A DNA stretch of 64,000 nt from Xenorhabdus bovienii SS-2004 (GCF_000027225.1 NC_013892.1:186001-250000); one strand, 5' to 3'; shown: positions 19,469 to 30,151, counted from the first letter of the stretch. Translations and numbers: made by a program. Notes: generated by a model not told the origin, from the letters alone.

Positions 19469-20878
19469 TTACACGCTGTAATACAGTTCAAATTCCAGCG
19501 GATGTGGCGTCATGCGTACTCGTTCGATTTCACCATGCAGTAATTTGATATAAGCATCAATGGCATCATCAGTGAAAACACCACCACGAGTCAGGAATTC
19601 CCGGTCTGCATCCAGAGCGGCTAACGCGTCATCCAGAGAAGAGGCGACGGTTGGGATCTCTTGAGCTTCTTCTGCCGGCAGGTCATATAGATTTTTGTCC
19701 ATCGCATCGCCAGGATGGATTTTGTTGATGATGCCATCAAGACCTGCCATCAGCAGGGCAGAAAAGGACAGATAAGGGTTTGCGGCCGGATCAGGGAAAC
19801 GCACTTCAATACGGCGGGCTTTGGCGCTTGCCACAACCGGAATGCGGATGGAGGCAGAGCGGTTACGGGCTGAGTAAGCCAGCATCACTGGCGCTTCAAA
19901 ACCCGGAACCAGACGTTTGTACGAGTTAGTGGTTGGGTTGGTAAAGGCATTCAATGCACGGGCATGTTTGATTACGCCGCCGATATAGTAAAGCGCCAGT
20001 TCGGACAGGCCACCATATTTATCACCGGCGAATAGATTAGTACCATTTTTGGACAGCGACATGTGGCAGTGCATACCAGAGCCGTTATCGCCTACCAGCG
20101 GTTTCGGCATAAACGTTGCGGTCTTACCGAATGAATGGGCCACATTGTGCACTACATATTTGTAAATCTGGGTTTCATCCGCTTTTTTGGTCATAGTATT
20201 AAAGCGGGTCGCGATTTCATTCTGGCCTGCGGTCGCTACTTCATGGTGATGAGCTTCAACCACCAGCCCCATTTTTTCCATTGTCAGACACATGGCTGAA
20301 CGCAGATCCTGAGAGGAATCCACGGGAGGAACCGGAAAATAACCGCCTTTGATGCCCGGACGATGACCTTTGTTACCGCCTTCATAGCGTGTCCCACTGT
20401 TCCATGCAGCTTCAATATCATCGATATGGTAATAACTGCCCGAAATGGAATTGCCGAAACGAATGTCGTCAAACAGGAAAAACTCAGGCTCTGGCCCAAA
20501 CAGGACAGTATCGGCAATATCACTTGCACGCAGGAAATCTTCCGCGCGTTTGGCAATCGAACGCGGGTCACGGCTATAACCCTGCATGGTACCGGGTTCC
20601 AGAATATCACAGCGCAGGATCAGCGTGGCGTCATCAAAGAAGGGATCTCGCATTGCGGTCGTTGGATCTGGCATTAACACCATGTCAGATTCATTGATCC
20701 CTTTCCAGCCACCGATCGATGAACCGTCAAACATTTTGCCATCTTCGAAGAAATCTTCATCAATCTGGTGGGAAGGAATGGTGATGTGCTGTTCTTTACC
20801 TTTGGTATCAGTAAAACGTAAGTCAATAAACTTCACCTGATGTTCTTCAATCATGGACAAAACATGTTCAACGGACAT
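19469..20878 (-). CDS. glnA: glutamine synthetase type I
   Basis: Dodecameric enzyme that makes glutamine from glutamate, ammonia and ATP; cytoplasmic. 469 aa, identical in length to E. coli GlnA. Visible signatures are [12 protein letters not shown] near residue 50, the ATP-binding stretch [16 protein letters not shown], and the adenylylation tyrosine at 398 in NLYDLPAEE, so control by GlnE is expected. It is first in glnALG and lies downstream of a sigma-54 promoter and two NtrC sites. In E. coli the divergent neighbour is bipA; here a ~15 kb island separates them. Confidence 0.98.
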   Translation of the reverse strand: MSVEHVLSMIEEHQVKFIDLRFTDTKGKEQHITIPSHQIDEDFFEDGKMFDGSSIGGWKGINESDMVLMPDPTTAMRDPFFDDATLILRCDILEPGTMQGYSRDPRSIAKRAEDFLRASDIADTVLFGPEPEFFLFDDIRFGNSISGSYYHIDDIEAAWNSGTRYEGGNKGHRPGIKGGYFPVPPVDSSQDLRSAMCLTMEKMGLVVEAHHHEVATAGQNEIATRFNTMTKKADETQIYKYVVHNVAHSFGKTATFMPKPLVGDNGSGMHCHMSLSKNGTNLFAGDKYGGLSELALYYIGGVIKHARALNAFTNPTTNSYKRLVPGFEAPVMLAYSARNRSASIRIPVVASAKARRIEVRFPDPAANPYLSFSALLMAGLDGIINKIHPGDAMDKNLYDLPAEEAQEIPTVASSLDDALAALDADREFLTRGGVFTDDAIDAYIKLLHGEIERVRMTPHPLEFELYYSV

Positions 20879-21017
20879 ACTGAGTTCTCTTGGTTGACGT
20901 CAGCCTGATAATTCGGCGCAAGGGACATGCGGCGTTATCTAATGGGCTGAAATGGGCTGATGATGTGTGTCTCTGTATAGGGTCAATGTTTATAAAATTG
21001 ATGCTTATGAGAAGAGT

Positions 21018-21037
21018 ATTGCGAGAAGTGTGCCAAC
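21018..21037 (-). promoter_or_regulatory. sigma-54 promoter of glnA (glnAp2-like)
   Basis: On the minus strand GTTGGCACACTTCTCGCAAT has GG and GC exactly 10 bases apart, as in TGGCAC-N5-TTGCA. It would give a leader of ~130 bases before glnA. Confidence 0.8.
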
Positions 21038-21119
21038 TTTTTAAAAGTCTTTAAGATCAGCGGATGAGTGGGTTAGTGGGTAAAAACGGAAGAAATCACA
21101 GTCAAGTTTTAAGTAAAAT

Positions 21120-21136
21120 TGCACTAATTTAGTGAA
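21120..21136 (-). promoter_or_regulatory. NtrC-binding site, promoter-proximal
   Basis: TGCACTAATTTAGTGAA matches the NtrC half-sites. It is centred ~120 bases upstream of the predicted glnA start, close to the enhancer position known in E. coli. Confidence 0.65.
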
Positions 21137-21159
21137 GTAGGTGAGCAAAAAAACAAATT

Positions 21160-21176
21160 TGCACCATTATAGTGAA
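21160..21176 (-). promoter_or_regulatory. NtrC-binding site, promoter-distal
   Basis: TGCACCATTATAGTGAA, spaced 40 bases (about four helical turns) from the proximal site, is consistent with cooperative NtrC binding. Confidence 0.65.
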
Positions 21177-21335
21177 AAATAAGGGAAGTGCAGACCATTT
21201 TGACTGATAGTTTATGCTTAGTGCTACAGACGAAAAGATTGCATAATCAATTTATTAGAAGCTGAATATACGGGCGCAGTCATGATCTCAACTAGAAACA
21301 TTGCTCTTGCTCATATAAAAACTCTGAAAATGCTT

Positions 21336-21365
21336 ACCGTGGGAGGCCATTCCCACGGTTTTCTG
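21336..21365. terminator. hairpin 3' of the autotransporter gene
   Basis: ACCGTGGGA and TCCCACGGT form a 9-bp stem 25 bases beyond the autotransporter stop. The better T-run is on the plus strand (TTTTCTG), so it may also end a rightward transcript. Apart from this hairpin and the glnA control sites, 20879-21389 holds nothing I can name. Confidence 0.6.
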
Positions 21366-21389
21366 TTAATTCCGGTGGCATTTTCTTAA

Positions 21390-24344
21390 TTACCACGTTG
21401 TCCTTAGTCCGACTTGGCCCTTCAGATCGTAGCTGTCTGCAAAATTATTCAGGCTGGTGCTGGCTGAAGCCTGAGCATAGACGAAAGATTTTCCATTATC
21501 CCAACTATAGGAACCACCCGCCCCTCCGTCTCCCCAAGTGCGATCATTGCCACTGATAAAGGCAACATCGGCGACTTTAGCCGAGTCATTTCTTCCCAAA
21601 ACCTCTTGATTAATATTGAAAAAACCATATAAACGTGTGGCTTTTTGACGATAGTCTATCGTCGTGCCTACACGAAGTTTCAGACTTTGGCTTCGGTCAA
21701 AACGGATTTTGGCTCCAAACGGATCATGAAACCCATTCATATTTATGGAAGAATATACGAGTTGTGCTTGTGGGGTCATTGACCATTTCTGATTCAAGCC
21801 AATCTCTTGTCCTGCTTCCAGACCCAATGCATACCCCAGCGCGGATTTACTATTTCCCAAAGCTCGGCCGGCAGTCTTTGAATGCAGATCGTTGTCAAAG
21901 TAGGTCATCTGGGCTAAGCCATCCACATAAAACTTATTCTTGCCGTACCACGTACTGGTCGCACCAAACGTATAACCATTTGCACGAATGTTACCGTCAC
22001 CATGCGGAGAGCCTACGTCTGCATCAATCTTCGAATATTGCAGGAAGCCACCGCCCGTGACTGAACCCTGGTTATTTTCATAAAAACGTTTGTCCATACC
22101 AATCTGAGCACGAACCATGTTATAGGTGGTTGCATTCGCATCGGATGTAGAGACACGTGGCGACAATTTACCGTAAGAAGCGGTTATTCGCCCCCATACC
22201 CCAGTGGGCATCTGGCTTGTACTATCGTCAGTGCTGTCTTCGGCAGCAGAGCTTCTGAATTCACCTGTGCCAAGCACCCGATCCTTACGTCCTCCGGTTC
22301 GGTCACGCAAGGACTCTGGCGCATTCATAATCTGCAACATCCGTCCATAACTCTCGTAAACGCTAACGCCTGCCTGATATGTGGGTTTTGAATTATCCGA
22401 CGATGAGCGCAGATACAACGAATTGTCGGCGCTATTCTTATAAAGACGGTAGGCATGAGCACCCGTTACAAGAGTTGGATTACCCTTATGGCTATAGTCA
22501 CCAGCCAAACTGAAATTTCCGCCCGCTGCACCTTTCATATCAACAACTTTGATACCTTCGTTCGTTTTGGCACCCTTTCCACCAACATTTTTGATCACGA
22601 GATGAGTTGTACCCGATGTTTTGCCATTCACCACAAGTCTGTCAGTCTTTGAGCTATCATCTCCCAATACAGTTGATAAACTCACCGTACCGTTATTACT
22701 TCTATAGTCACCCGTAATCGTCAGCATACTCCCTACAGCGTTGCTATCTCCGCCCATCACGACTCTACCACTGTTATTTAAAGCGGGAATTGTCGTATTA
22801 AATCCCCCCATATCAAGCGTACCACGTTGCCCGATTGTATAGGATGATAATGGGCTGAAAGACTTCTCTGCGCCTTGGAGAAGTGTTCCTTGTTGGACTG
22901 TTGTCGCGCCTGCATAGTTGTTTGCCCTCTGAAAAATGGTTGTGCCGCTACCCACTTGGTGAACAGAGCCTGCACCGCTTATATTATGACCATAAATCAC
23001 TTTATCGCTGCGATTGAAATAAAACTCTCCATCATTAACTATATTGCCAGAAATTTTTCCCGTTGTATGTCCGTCGCCTAAACGTAACTTATTTCCCGAT
23101 GATATCTTAACAGTTCCGACATTCATGTTGTGGGTGTATGTAAAATCTAGATTTTTCGCTTTATCAGTACGGTTCATATTCCCAATAGTAACAATCGAAT
23201 CTTTCGTCCCAGAAACATCTCCTTTAAGGATTGCCTTCGGGCCAGACAGATAAAGTCTGGCGCTTCCAAGCTCGACATTGCCGTCAATCGTGCCCGCATT
23301 ATCAATGCCGTTGGTGATAGTTCCCTTATTATGGATAGAGAATATAATCCCTTTTATCACGCCTGTATCCGTATTCGTGATTGTCTCAATAACACCTTTA
23401 TCGTCGACATAAATACCTTTTGTATTTCCATATATGGTGGAAGCGTTGGTAATCTTTTTAATTCTGGACGGCTGGATTTTCTTACTATCACTAGCCGGGC
23501 CTTGCCCAGTAACTTCAATGGCATTCACACCGGCAATTATTCCTTTACTCCCAACCTGATTATTGAGGCCTTTGAGAGTCGACCCTTGGCTAACTATAAT
23601 GCCTTTATTGGATACAGCCACTGTTCCATAATTATTGAAAATTCCGACATCAGCGCCGTATGCAGCAGTCAAAGCTCCGGGAGGCAAGAAGTTACTACTA
23701 CTCGACTGAGACAATATTCCATAATTATTAAGATTTGTAAGTGTTCCCCCGTTCATAATGATCCCCTGAATCGATCCTCCCTTCTGATTCTGGATGGTAT
23801 CTATTTTTCCGTAATGAGGATTTTTAATAACAAGCTCAGGTATGATAAATATTGAACCACCAGCACCAGCAGGGTCTATGATTGAACCATAATTCTCCAG
23901 TGTCTTCAGGGTACCAGCAACAGTTACACCTGATAGTGCAGGGCCGCCGCTTATGGTGCTTATGGTTCCACGATTAACCAGTTTTTCAACAAGACCACTG
24001 GGAGTTACTACGAGTCCATTAGTTCCTTTCAAAATTCCGTTATTTTCAATGTTATGAACCGTAATAAGCGGATCCTTAATATCCTCATTACCGACATTGA
24101 CAGCAGAGGTTTTCCCAGAGTATTTATCATATTGGCTTGCCATGAACCCTTCTGTGGGAACAATAATTGATACACCTTTATCGATAGTAAGATTTTCATT
24201 ATTTGAGAGATAACAGGGTGTCGTCCTATTTTGGGAAATTGTGGGTCCACATGTTGATGCAGCTATTGCATTACCGCTTATTCCAGAAAAAAATAAAGCT
24301 ACTTTAAGAGCCATTGGCAATACAGCGTATCTGTATATTTTCAT
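21390..24344 (-). CDS. type Va autotransporter (AIDA/pertactin-like)
   Basis: 984-aa classical autotransporter. A signal peptide is cleaved after SGISGNAIA (residue ~28). The passenger (~29-650) is made of short Asn/Gly-rich beta-helix turns (NNGILKGTNG, NRGTISTISGG, NYGSII and similar), with a pertactin-type segment NYAGATTVQQGTLL. A linker with QIMNAPESLRDR precedes the C-terminal ~270-residue beta-barrel (GVWGRITASYG onward), which ends in the typical terminal aromatic residue (LRTTW). There is no protease triad, so an adhesin or aggregation role is likelier than an enzyme. It is a single gene and part of the island between glnA and bipA. The ligand is unknown. Confidence 0.92.
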   Translation of the reverse strand: MKIYRYAVLPMALKVALFFSGISGNAIAASTCGPTISQNRTTPCYLSNNENLTIDKGVSIIVPTEGFMASQYDKYSGKTSAVNVGNEDIKDPLITVHNIENNGILKGTNGLVVTPSGLVEKLVNRGTISTISGGPALSGVTVAGTLKTLENYGSIIDPAGAGGSIFIIPELVIKNPHYGKIDTIQNQKGGSIQGIIMNGGTLTNLNNYGILSQSSSSNFLPPGALTAAYGADVGIFNNYGTVAVSNKGIIVSQGSTLKGLNNQVGSKGIIAGVNAIEVTGQGPASDSKKIQPSRIKKITNASTIYGNTKGIYVDDKGVIETITNTDTGVIKGIIFSIHNKGTITNGIDNAGTIDGNVELGSARLYLSGPKAILKGDVSGTKDSIVTIGNMNRTDKAKNLDFTYTHNMNVGTVKISSGNKLRLGDGHTTGKISGNIVNDGEFYFNRSDKVIYGHNISGAGSVHQVGSGTTIFQRANNYAGATTVQQGTLLQGAEKSFSPLSSYTIGQRGTLDMGGFNTTIPALNNSGRVVMGGDSNAVGSMLTITGDYRSNNGTVSLSTVLGDDSSKTDRLVVNGKTSGTTHLVIKNVGGKGAKTNEGIKVVDMKGAAGGNFSLAGDYSHKGNPTLVTGAHAYRLYKNSADNSLYLRSSSDNSKPTYQAGVSVYESYGRMLQIMNAPESLRDRTGGRKDRVLGTGEFRSSAAEDSTDDSTSQMPTGVWGRITASYGKLSPRVSTSDANATTYNMVRAQIGMDKRFYENNQGSVTGGGFLQYSKIDADVGSPHGDGNIRANGYTFGATSTWYGKNKFYVDGLAQMTYFDNDLHSKTAGRALGNSKSALGYALGLEAGQEIGLNQKWSMTPQAQLVYSSINMNGFHDPFGAKIRFDRSQSLKLRVGTTIDYRQKATRLYGFFNINQEVLGRNDSAKVADVAFISGNDRTWGDGGAGGSYSWDNGKSFVYAQASASTSLNNFADSYDLKGQVGLRTTW

Positions 24345-24587
24345 AAGAGAAGTTCCTAAAAAACCTATGTTTCGTTTAAGTCAGGGAATTACGCACCTGA
24401 TGTGTACTACCACCCTCAGCCAATATAATTGTGCTTGAAACTCATTATTTGGGTAATGGGCGTATAACTCGTTCTATCTTATGTGGTACATGTATCAGTA
24501 TTATAGCAATTGCTATATATGCAACATTTAGACAATTATTTTAAAGCGTTAATTTAATATTTTTTTATTTTTTAATGAGATATCATC

Positions 24588-24680
24588 ATGGCTGTTACGA
24601 TAGAAGTGACTTATTGATATTGCGACCAAGCTGAATCTGTACGCAAACACGGAACAGGTAAGGCCGGCTTCCCTCGCTAC
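24588..24680 (+). pseudogene. remnant of an IS1-family InsA-like gene
   Basis: ATG GCT GTT onward encodes MAVTIEVTY, then a stop. The frame continues YCDQAESVRKHGTGKAGFPRY, which resembles the zinc-ribbon start of IS1-family InsA proteins. The rest of the element is gone. The surrounding 24345-25000 gap is AT-rich and holds only this scrap and a single AGTTATCA half-site at 24779-24786. Confidence 0.5.
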
Positions 24681-25000
24681 TTAAAATATAATATTTAATT
24701 TTATATTGAATGACAGACAAGCTGCATAGTGGCTTTTCTGATTATTGATAATGTGTACTTGTGCAGATTCACTCTGGTAGTTATCAAATTGTGTGTCAGA
24801 TCAAGTTACTATTAACCTGAATCAGGCTCTCCTTTCTTCCTTAAAATACTAATTGAACAGTAAAAAGTGCACCAACATTAATAAATTATTTAATATCAAT
24901 ATATGTAAGTAATAAGGCGCAATCTGTCATATAACATCAACGTTGATTGCGCCTTCTGGTTTAGAGTGAACTAACTATTATTCTGGTATCAGATATCATA

Positions 25001-26764
25001 TTAATCCATATAATAGGTCAGCTTACCCTGTAATAGTGCTTGTACTTCATTGCTATCTCCACCACCATCAGAACCACCCCAGGTATGGACTTTGTTATCT
25101 GCTGTCAGAGCAAGAAATGCTGTTCCTGTTGAGTAGATGGCTCTTACATTCTTTATTTCAGGTTGGGGTATAAAGTTAACGTTACTAGGTTCAGCATTTT
25201 GCCAGGTTAATACGGTACCATCTTGACGTAATGCCGCAGATGCATTAGCTGAGCAAGTTATTTGAACCACATCTTTGAGAGCCATAAATTCTTCGAACAC
25301 TGGGCCGTCGTTATAATTCTGTATTCCATCCCAATATATTTTTCCATGTGGAGGGGTGCCTCCTGGCATAAGAAATTTTTGTTTAGTGGTTGCTATATCT
25401 ACTCCATTACTACATGAATCGCCATCGGAGCTGCTGGCTGGAACCGACCAAGCATATAATGTACCATCACGGTGAACTGCGTAATTACCGAATGGGACGT
25501 TAAAATTCATAAGAAAGGGAGTAATTGAAGCAGCTTGTATGAAATCCTGATGTGAGGGATTAAAGCCGACAAATACACTTGAATCACCCCAAGTAGAAAG
25601 ATCACCACTTTCGTCTATAACGGCGAATCCCCTTGCCATTGATGTAATGTAACGTGGTTTCGAAACAGAAGAATAACGTGGATCTGGATCTAACTGCCAG
25701 TTCTCCATTGATGAGCCCCACAAACTTTGTATCTGTTCCGTACCGGGATTATATATAGTAATAGCAAAACTATTTCCTACAAAAACATTCTTTCCATCTC
25801 CAGGATAATTAAAAATACCCGTCATTGCTCCCCAGGCTTCCATCTGCTGGTTAGTGTGCGAGATAGCAAAAAAGCTATTTCCACCTGCCCCCACATCATC
25901 AAAGGAACCAGTAGGGAAGTTAGAGTGATTAGAATCACCGTGATACCATAATGTCCCTGAATCCACATTAAGCCCAGCATAAGAGGGGCCATTTGTAGTA
26001 ATGGTTTTAACTCCAGATTGAGTATAGGAATTACCGAAGGTTCCTCCCCAACCAACCATGGTGTTGTCATTGAGCAGCACAGCAAAAGCAGAGGGATATT
26101 GCTCTTCCAATGGATCGTTAAAATCTGCCTTTGGAAGACCTAGCGTACCACCATTACCAAACACATTGATTGGGTTTATTTTGAGCTTGTTACCTTGCTC
26201 GTCTTGAACTGAAATGGGGAGCCACGGAGCAGAATCATAGAAAAATGGGGAATTAATATGTGAAAAAGGAGAAGTAAATGATGGTGTTCCACCTATATAA
26301 GTCCATGTTACTGGATGTGGCTTACCCTCTTTAGTCCAGGCAGTCAGCCTCTGTGGTGTTTTAAGCCCATTAGCTACAGCAAGGTCAGCATAACGAGCAC
26401 CCATAACGATAAAGGGTTCTTTGTCTGATGGTGGGGTTGTCGGTGTGCCATCGATAACTTTTATGTGAGTTATGGGAGAATACGATATATTATCGTCATT
26501 ATTTATTACAGTATAATGAACCAAGTATTGGCCAGGCGAAATTTTATTTTTGGGTATTTTAATCTCAAAATAAGATTCAGTATAATTACGGACTGTATAA
26601 GATTCCCCACAAATAGTGTTGAAACAGGCCATAATACTATCACGATCAAAGAAGACTTGAGCGCTGTTGTCTATTTTTATAATAATATCACCCTCAATTT
26701 TTTTTAAATCTAAAGTATCATTATTGATTTGTGGCAAAATTGGGGCTGGAAGTTTATTACTCAT
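25001..26764 (-). CDS. RCC1-like beta-propeller protein at the end of the Ig-like operon
   Basis: ~587-aa protein; the start is set at ATG 26764 because GAGAGAAAATT precedes it, whereas the upstream ATG 26827 overlaps the previous gene. The N-terminal ~200 residues look Ig-like and beta-rich (ISPGQYLVHYTV, then PFIVMGARYADLAVANG). The C-terminal ~380 residues carry seven W-G or W-x motifs spaced about one blade apart (MVGWGG, MEAWGA, QSLWGS, LSTWGD, LYAWSV, VLTWQN, VHTWGG), which suggests a seven-bladed RCC1-like propeller. It has no signal peptide. It is last in an operon with three Ig-like paralogues. A binding function is likely; the partner is unknown. Confidence 0.75.
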   Translation of the reverse strand: MSNKLPAPILPQINNDTLDLKKIEGDIIIKIDNSAQVFFDRDSIMACFNTICGESYTVRNYTESYFEIKIPKNKISPGQYLVHYTVINNDDNISYSPITHIKVIDGTPTTPPSDKEPFIVMGARYADLAVANGLKTPQRLTAWTKEGKPHPVTWTYIGGTPSFTSPFSHINSPFFYDSAPWLPISVQDEQGNKLKINPINVFGNGGTLGLPKADFNDPLEEQYPSAFAVLLNDNTMVGWGGTFGNSYTQSGVKTITTNGPSYAGLNVDSGTLWYHGDSNHSNFPTGSFDDVGAGGNSFFAISHTNQQMEAWGAMTGIFNYPGDGKNVFVGNSFAITIYNPGTEQIQSLWGSSMENWQLDPDPRYSSVSKPRYITSMARGFAVIDESGDLSTWGDSSVFVGFNPSHQDFIQAASITPFLMNFNVPFGNYAVHRDGTLYAWSVPASSSDGDSCSNGVDIATTKQKFLMPGGTPPHGKIYWDGIQNYNDGPVFEEFMALKDVVQITCSANASAALRQDGTVLTWQNAEPSNVNFIPQPEIKNVRAIYSTGTAFLALTADNKVHTWGGSDGGGDSNEVQALLQGKLTYYMD

Positions 26765-26816
26765 AATTTTCTCTCTATTATATTGTTGATATGATAATGT
26801 ATTAATATCAATTCTA

Positions 26817-28376
26817 TTAACAATCATCCTCTCCGGTAGAGGCGGTATCTATTCTTCCTATCCAAGTCTGAGAATGGGTATTTTCTGATCGTACTTGATA
26901 GCTAAACTCGATACGGCCAGCCGTGCAGTCCTTAAATTCATGGCAGTCCCTAACAAATTTTCTGGCAATATTTATAGTAGTAGTTGTAGTTTGACCATCA
27001 GGGCCAGCTACAGAAGGTATCTGTTTAGAATAAGTTTTTATTACAGTTCTAGGATTAGATTTTATATGCAATGTTAAGTCTACCATACTACCTAATGGTG
27101 GCTTGGTCTTATCAGTGATATCATTTGTTCCAGTAATTTGAACAAATAATGCGGGATCATCAAGGTCATGACTTTTAGAGATTGCTTTACAATTCACAGT
27201 ATTATGTGAAGTGGCGTGCTCACAATCTTTAGGGTCTGCTTCTTCTATAATATTATTGGGATCATTAACCCCAAAACTAGAATAAACTACGCATTTGTCA
27301 TAATAAACTGGCTTAGGCCATGACTCTCCTGTATATGTTAGTGTAAGGGATCTTGAATATAACGTATCTCTGCCTTGGCGAAAAACTACGTAGGAAAAGG
27401 TAGAAACTGCGCCTACTGTAAAGGCAAAATAAGGCATTGAAAAAGAAGAGTAATTCCCAAGCTCACTTAATTGCAAAAGAGGATATTCATATATTGTACT
27501 GACATTATTAATGCGAATTTTAATCATATCTCCTTTTTGCGCACCGGGGTAAGGAGGAATATCTATTAAGAAATTTGTTTGTCCATGGTTTGTTAGTTCT
27601 CCGCCATTATCATACCCTTCAATTCCAGGAGCGGCTAAATAATCATTCGGATTTTCTGGTTTATCATTTACAATATTCAATGCACTATCAGCAGGAATCT
27701 CATTCGTAATACCAAATATTCTTGTATAAAATTCAAGAGATATAGGCTGCAGTTCTTTAGCATAAATATAAAAGACTAAATTACCGTGCCAGTCGGTGGA
27801 CAGAAAAATCCCTTCGTCGTTAATATTTTTTTCTATTCCTATTTTTGTTTTGTTGTCAGATTGATACAAATTGACTTTTTCTATATCTTTTGGATTTAAA
27901 GAAGAAATAAATACAAAGACTTTAGGTATAGGGTTACCTTGCTCATCTCTAACTGTTGCCATAACTCTAGTCCGTGATTTACCCTCATTTCCACTAGGTG
28001 GATAATTTGGTTGAGTTGGCACCTCTAAAGCATTTTTGTCATAAGAAAGTGTTAATGAATCATTTTTTAATGTTCTTCCAGTATACATAACTGTTGTATT
28101 TGGGAAGGAAACGTTACTTGATATATATAGTCCAAAGTTGATGCTATCCCCATCATTTATATCTGGAGATATTTCTAAAAAAAGCGTAAATAACCCAGAA
28201 TCCTCATCTGAACGGGAAGAGTCTAATAATGTAACCTTATTATCTGCATTTATAATTTGAATATAAGTGTTATCTGATATTTTAACATCAGATGTCAGAG
28301 TTACATTCAAATTCAATCTTTGACCTATTATAACGCTAGAACCATAAGGGACAGAAAGAGAAACAGGACTACTCAT
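26817..28376 (-). CDS. multi-domain Ig-like protein without signal peptide, paralogue E (cysteine-rich)
   Basis: 519-aa member of the five-protein family. Landmarks: SSVIIGQRLNLNV near the N-terminus, a PPSGNEGKSRTRVMATVRD Big-1-like strand, YDKCVVYSSFG, ITGTNDITDKTKPPLGS, and a C-terminal WIGRIDT. Unlike the others it has extra cysteines in the last domain (DPKDCEHATSHNTVNC, RDCHEFKDC) and ends DDC, which hints at disulphides and therefore a non-cytoplasmic destination, although no signal peptide is visible. GAGG lies 8 bases before the ATG. It is third in the minus-strand operon. Confidence 0.78.
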   Translation of the reverse strand: MSSPVSLSVPYGSSVIIGQRLNLNVTLTSDVKISDNTYIQIINADNKVTLLDSSRSDEDSGLFTLFLEISPDINDGDSINFGLYISSNVSFPNTTVMYTGRTLKNDSLTLSYDKNALEVPTQPNYPPSGNEGKSRTRVMATVRDEQGNPIPKVFVFISSLNPKDIEKVNLYQSDNKTKIGIEKNINDEGIFLSTDWHGNLVFYIYAKELQPISLEFYTRIFGITNEIPADSALNIVNDKPENPNDYLAAPGIEGYDNGGELTNHGQTNFLIDIPPYPGAQKGDMIKIRINNVSTIYEYPLLQLSELGNYSSFSMPYFAFTVGAVSTFSYVVFRQGRDTLYSRSLTLTYTGESWPKPVYYDKCVVYSSFGVNDPNNIIEEADPKDCEHATSHNTVNCKAISKSHDLDDPALFVQITGTNDITDKTKPPLGSMVDLTLHIKSNPRTVIKTYSKQIPSVAGPDGQTTTTTINIARKFVRDCHEFKDCTAGRIEFSYQVRSENTHSQTWIGRIDTASTGEDDC

Positions 28377-28477
28377 TACATTACCTCATTATTTCTATTT
28401 TTAAGTTTGATTTTTAATGAATAAATTACCAATAAATAACAATTGTTTCATGAGTCATTTATACACTAGATTGCTTA

Positions 28478-29995
28478 TCAATCAATAATTGGGGTGTCTA
28501 TACGTCCTTGCCAGACTTTACCATATGTGAGATCATCGTCATTATCAAATCCAATTTGATAATCAAAGTAAATATCACCGCCTCTATCTGGATAAGCTAA
28601 ACAATCAATTAAACAGCTATGGGGTATATTAAATATTAACTTTGCCGAATTATTATTTCCGTCTGGTAAGTTTTGCATTGTTTTTTTAAGTGAATGATGA
28701 ACTGTTTTAGTACTAGAATTAATATATAAATTTAGAAAAACCTCTGAACCAAGAGGCACGTTTGAATTGTCTTTTAGATCGTTGGTTCCCATAATTTGAA
28801 CAAATAATCCAGCATTGTCAGGATTGTTCCTATAGTTAGATATTTCAGTGCTATCAACATAATCCATTTCTTGTAGAATGTTATCAGGGGAAATACCAGC
28901 ACTATTATAAACTACACAAGTATTGTATATTCTATTGATGTCTGGCTGGGGTGTATTAGGAACTCCTCCTTTAAAAACAATACTCAATGGATATGAATAA
29001 TAAACATTTTCGTTAACAGAAAAAATAATATAATAAAATGAGCAAGCGACGTCTTTATATTTCTCGAAAATTTTATAGGGTAGTTTTATAGAATACCCAC
29101 CTAAATCATCAATGCTTTCGATAGTAAATGCATAACCAGTAAATATATTGTTAACAAAGAACAATATTGTGTCTTGAGATTTTGCATTATCATACTGGTC
29201 TACTTTGGTTTTGAATATAAAAGAATTAGGCGATGTCAAGTTTTCTCCATGTATATTTTCAATATCAGGGGGATCTAATAAGCTATCATTACCTTGAGGT
29301 TGGCTACTGGCAACATATAATTCGTTCATAGAATGAATAGAAGATGTTGCATTATAAATCATTGAATCTAAAGTTATCTTAGTAGCGACTCCTATATGAG
29401 GATAAACATAAAATATCACTTCACCCTTTTCATTTGAGTTTATAAAAAAACCTTTCATAGGAGCAGAAGTAACTTCAATTTTATTTTTCTCAGAGTCATA
29501 GATATCGAAATCCTTAAAATTATATAGATAAGGAATAAATATTGGCGTTCCAGATAATGGTTGTCCATCTGAAGATTTAATAGTTGTCATGACCTTACTG
29601 CAGATTTCTCCTTGTGAAGGAAAATTAGGTTGATCTGGTGTAGGTAAATATTTTTTATAAAATTTAAGAGATAATGTTTCTTGTTGTATATGTTTAGCTA
29701 CATATTCAACATGTTTTGTGCCAAAATATGAGGATTTGATATCAAAAGAAACAAGCTCACCTGAGGTGATCTTATCAGATACCAATAATCTGACAAAAAA
29801 TGATCCTGATGTATTATTATAAGATGGGGTGAAGGACGAAATTTTTCCAACAGGGGAGATATAACTCGTATTTTCTAAAGAGATGGAAATAGAATTATCT
29901 ATAGGTATATTGGATGTTAATTTTATTTCTGCTATGAATTCTTGACTGATGATTACATCAGAGTTTGGTTTTACAGAAACACTAACTTTAATCAT
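28478..29995 (-). CDS. multi-domain Ig-like protein without signal peptide, paralogue D
   Basis: 505-aa member, the most divergent of the five. It keeps DVIISQEFIAEI, a QGEICSKVMTTIKSSDGQPLSG Big-1-like strand, TILFFVNNIF, YNTCVVYNSAG (Ser-Phe-Gly changed to Ser-Ala-Gly), IMGTNDLKDNSNVPLGS and a C-terminal GKVWQGRIDT. AGGAA lies 8 bases before ATG 29995. About 155 bases separate it from the gene upstream and 100 from the gene downstream. No signal peptide. Function unknown. Confidence 0.78.
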   Translation of the reverse strand: MIKVSVSVKPNSDVIISQEFIAEIKLTSNIPIDNSISISLENTSYISPVGKISSFTPSYNNTSGSFFVRLLVSDKITSGELVSFDIKSSYFGTKHVEYVAKHIQQETLSLKFYKKYLPTPDQPNFPSQGEICSKVMTTIKSSDGQPLSGTPIFIPYLYNFKDFDIYDSEKNKIEVTSAPMKGFFINSNEKGEVIFYVYPHIGVATKITLDSMIYNATSSIHSMNELYVASSQPQGNDSLLDPPDIENIHGENLTSPNSFIFKTKVDQYDNAKSQDTILFFVNNIFTGYAFTIESIDDLGGYSIKLPYKIFEKYKDVACSFYYIIFSVNENVYYSYPLSIVFKGGVPNTPQPDINRIYNTCVVYNSAGISPDNILQEMDYVDSTEISNYRNNPDNAGLFVQIMGTNDLKDNSNVPLGSEVFLNLYINSSTKTVHHSLKKTMQNLPDGNNNSAKLIFNIPHSCLIDCLAYPDRGGDIYFDYQIGFDNDDDLTYGKVWQGRIDTPIID

Positions 29996-30151
29996 ATATT
30001 TATTCCTTTAAAATTAATGCATTACGTTATGAGTCATTCTTCTTTTTTAAATAAAATAGATTTAAAAATGAATTTAGGTTTATATTCTATTGTTTTTTCT
30101 TCTTCAATTTTTATGGTTGTAATAATTGTTTTATTTTTAGTAATCTTTAAT

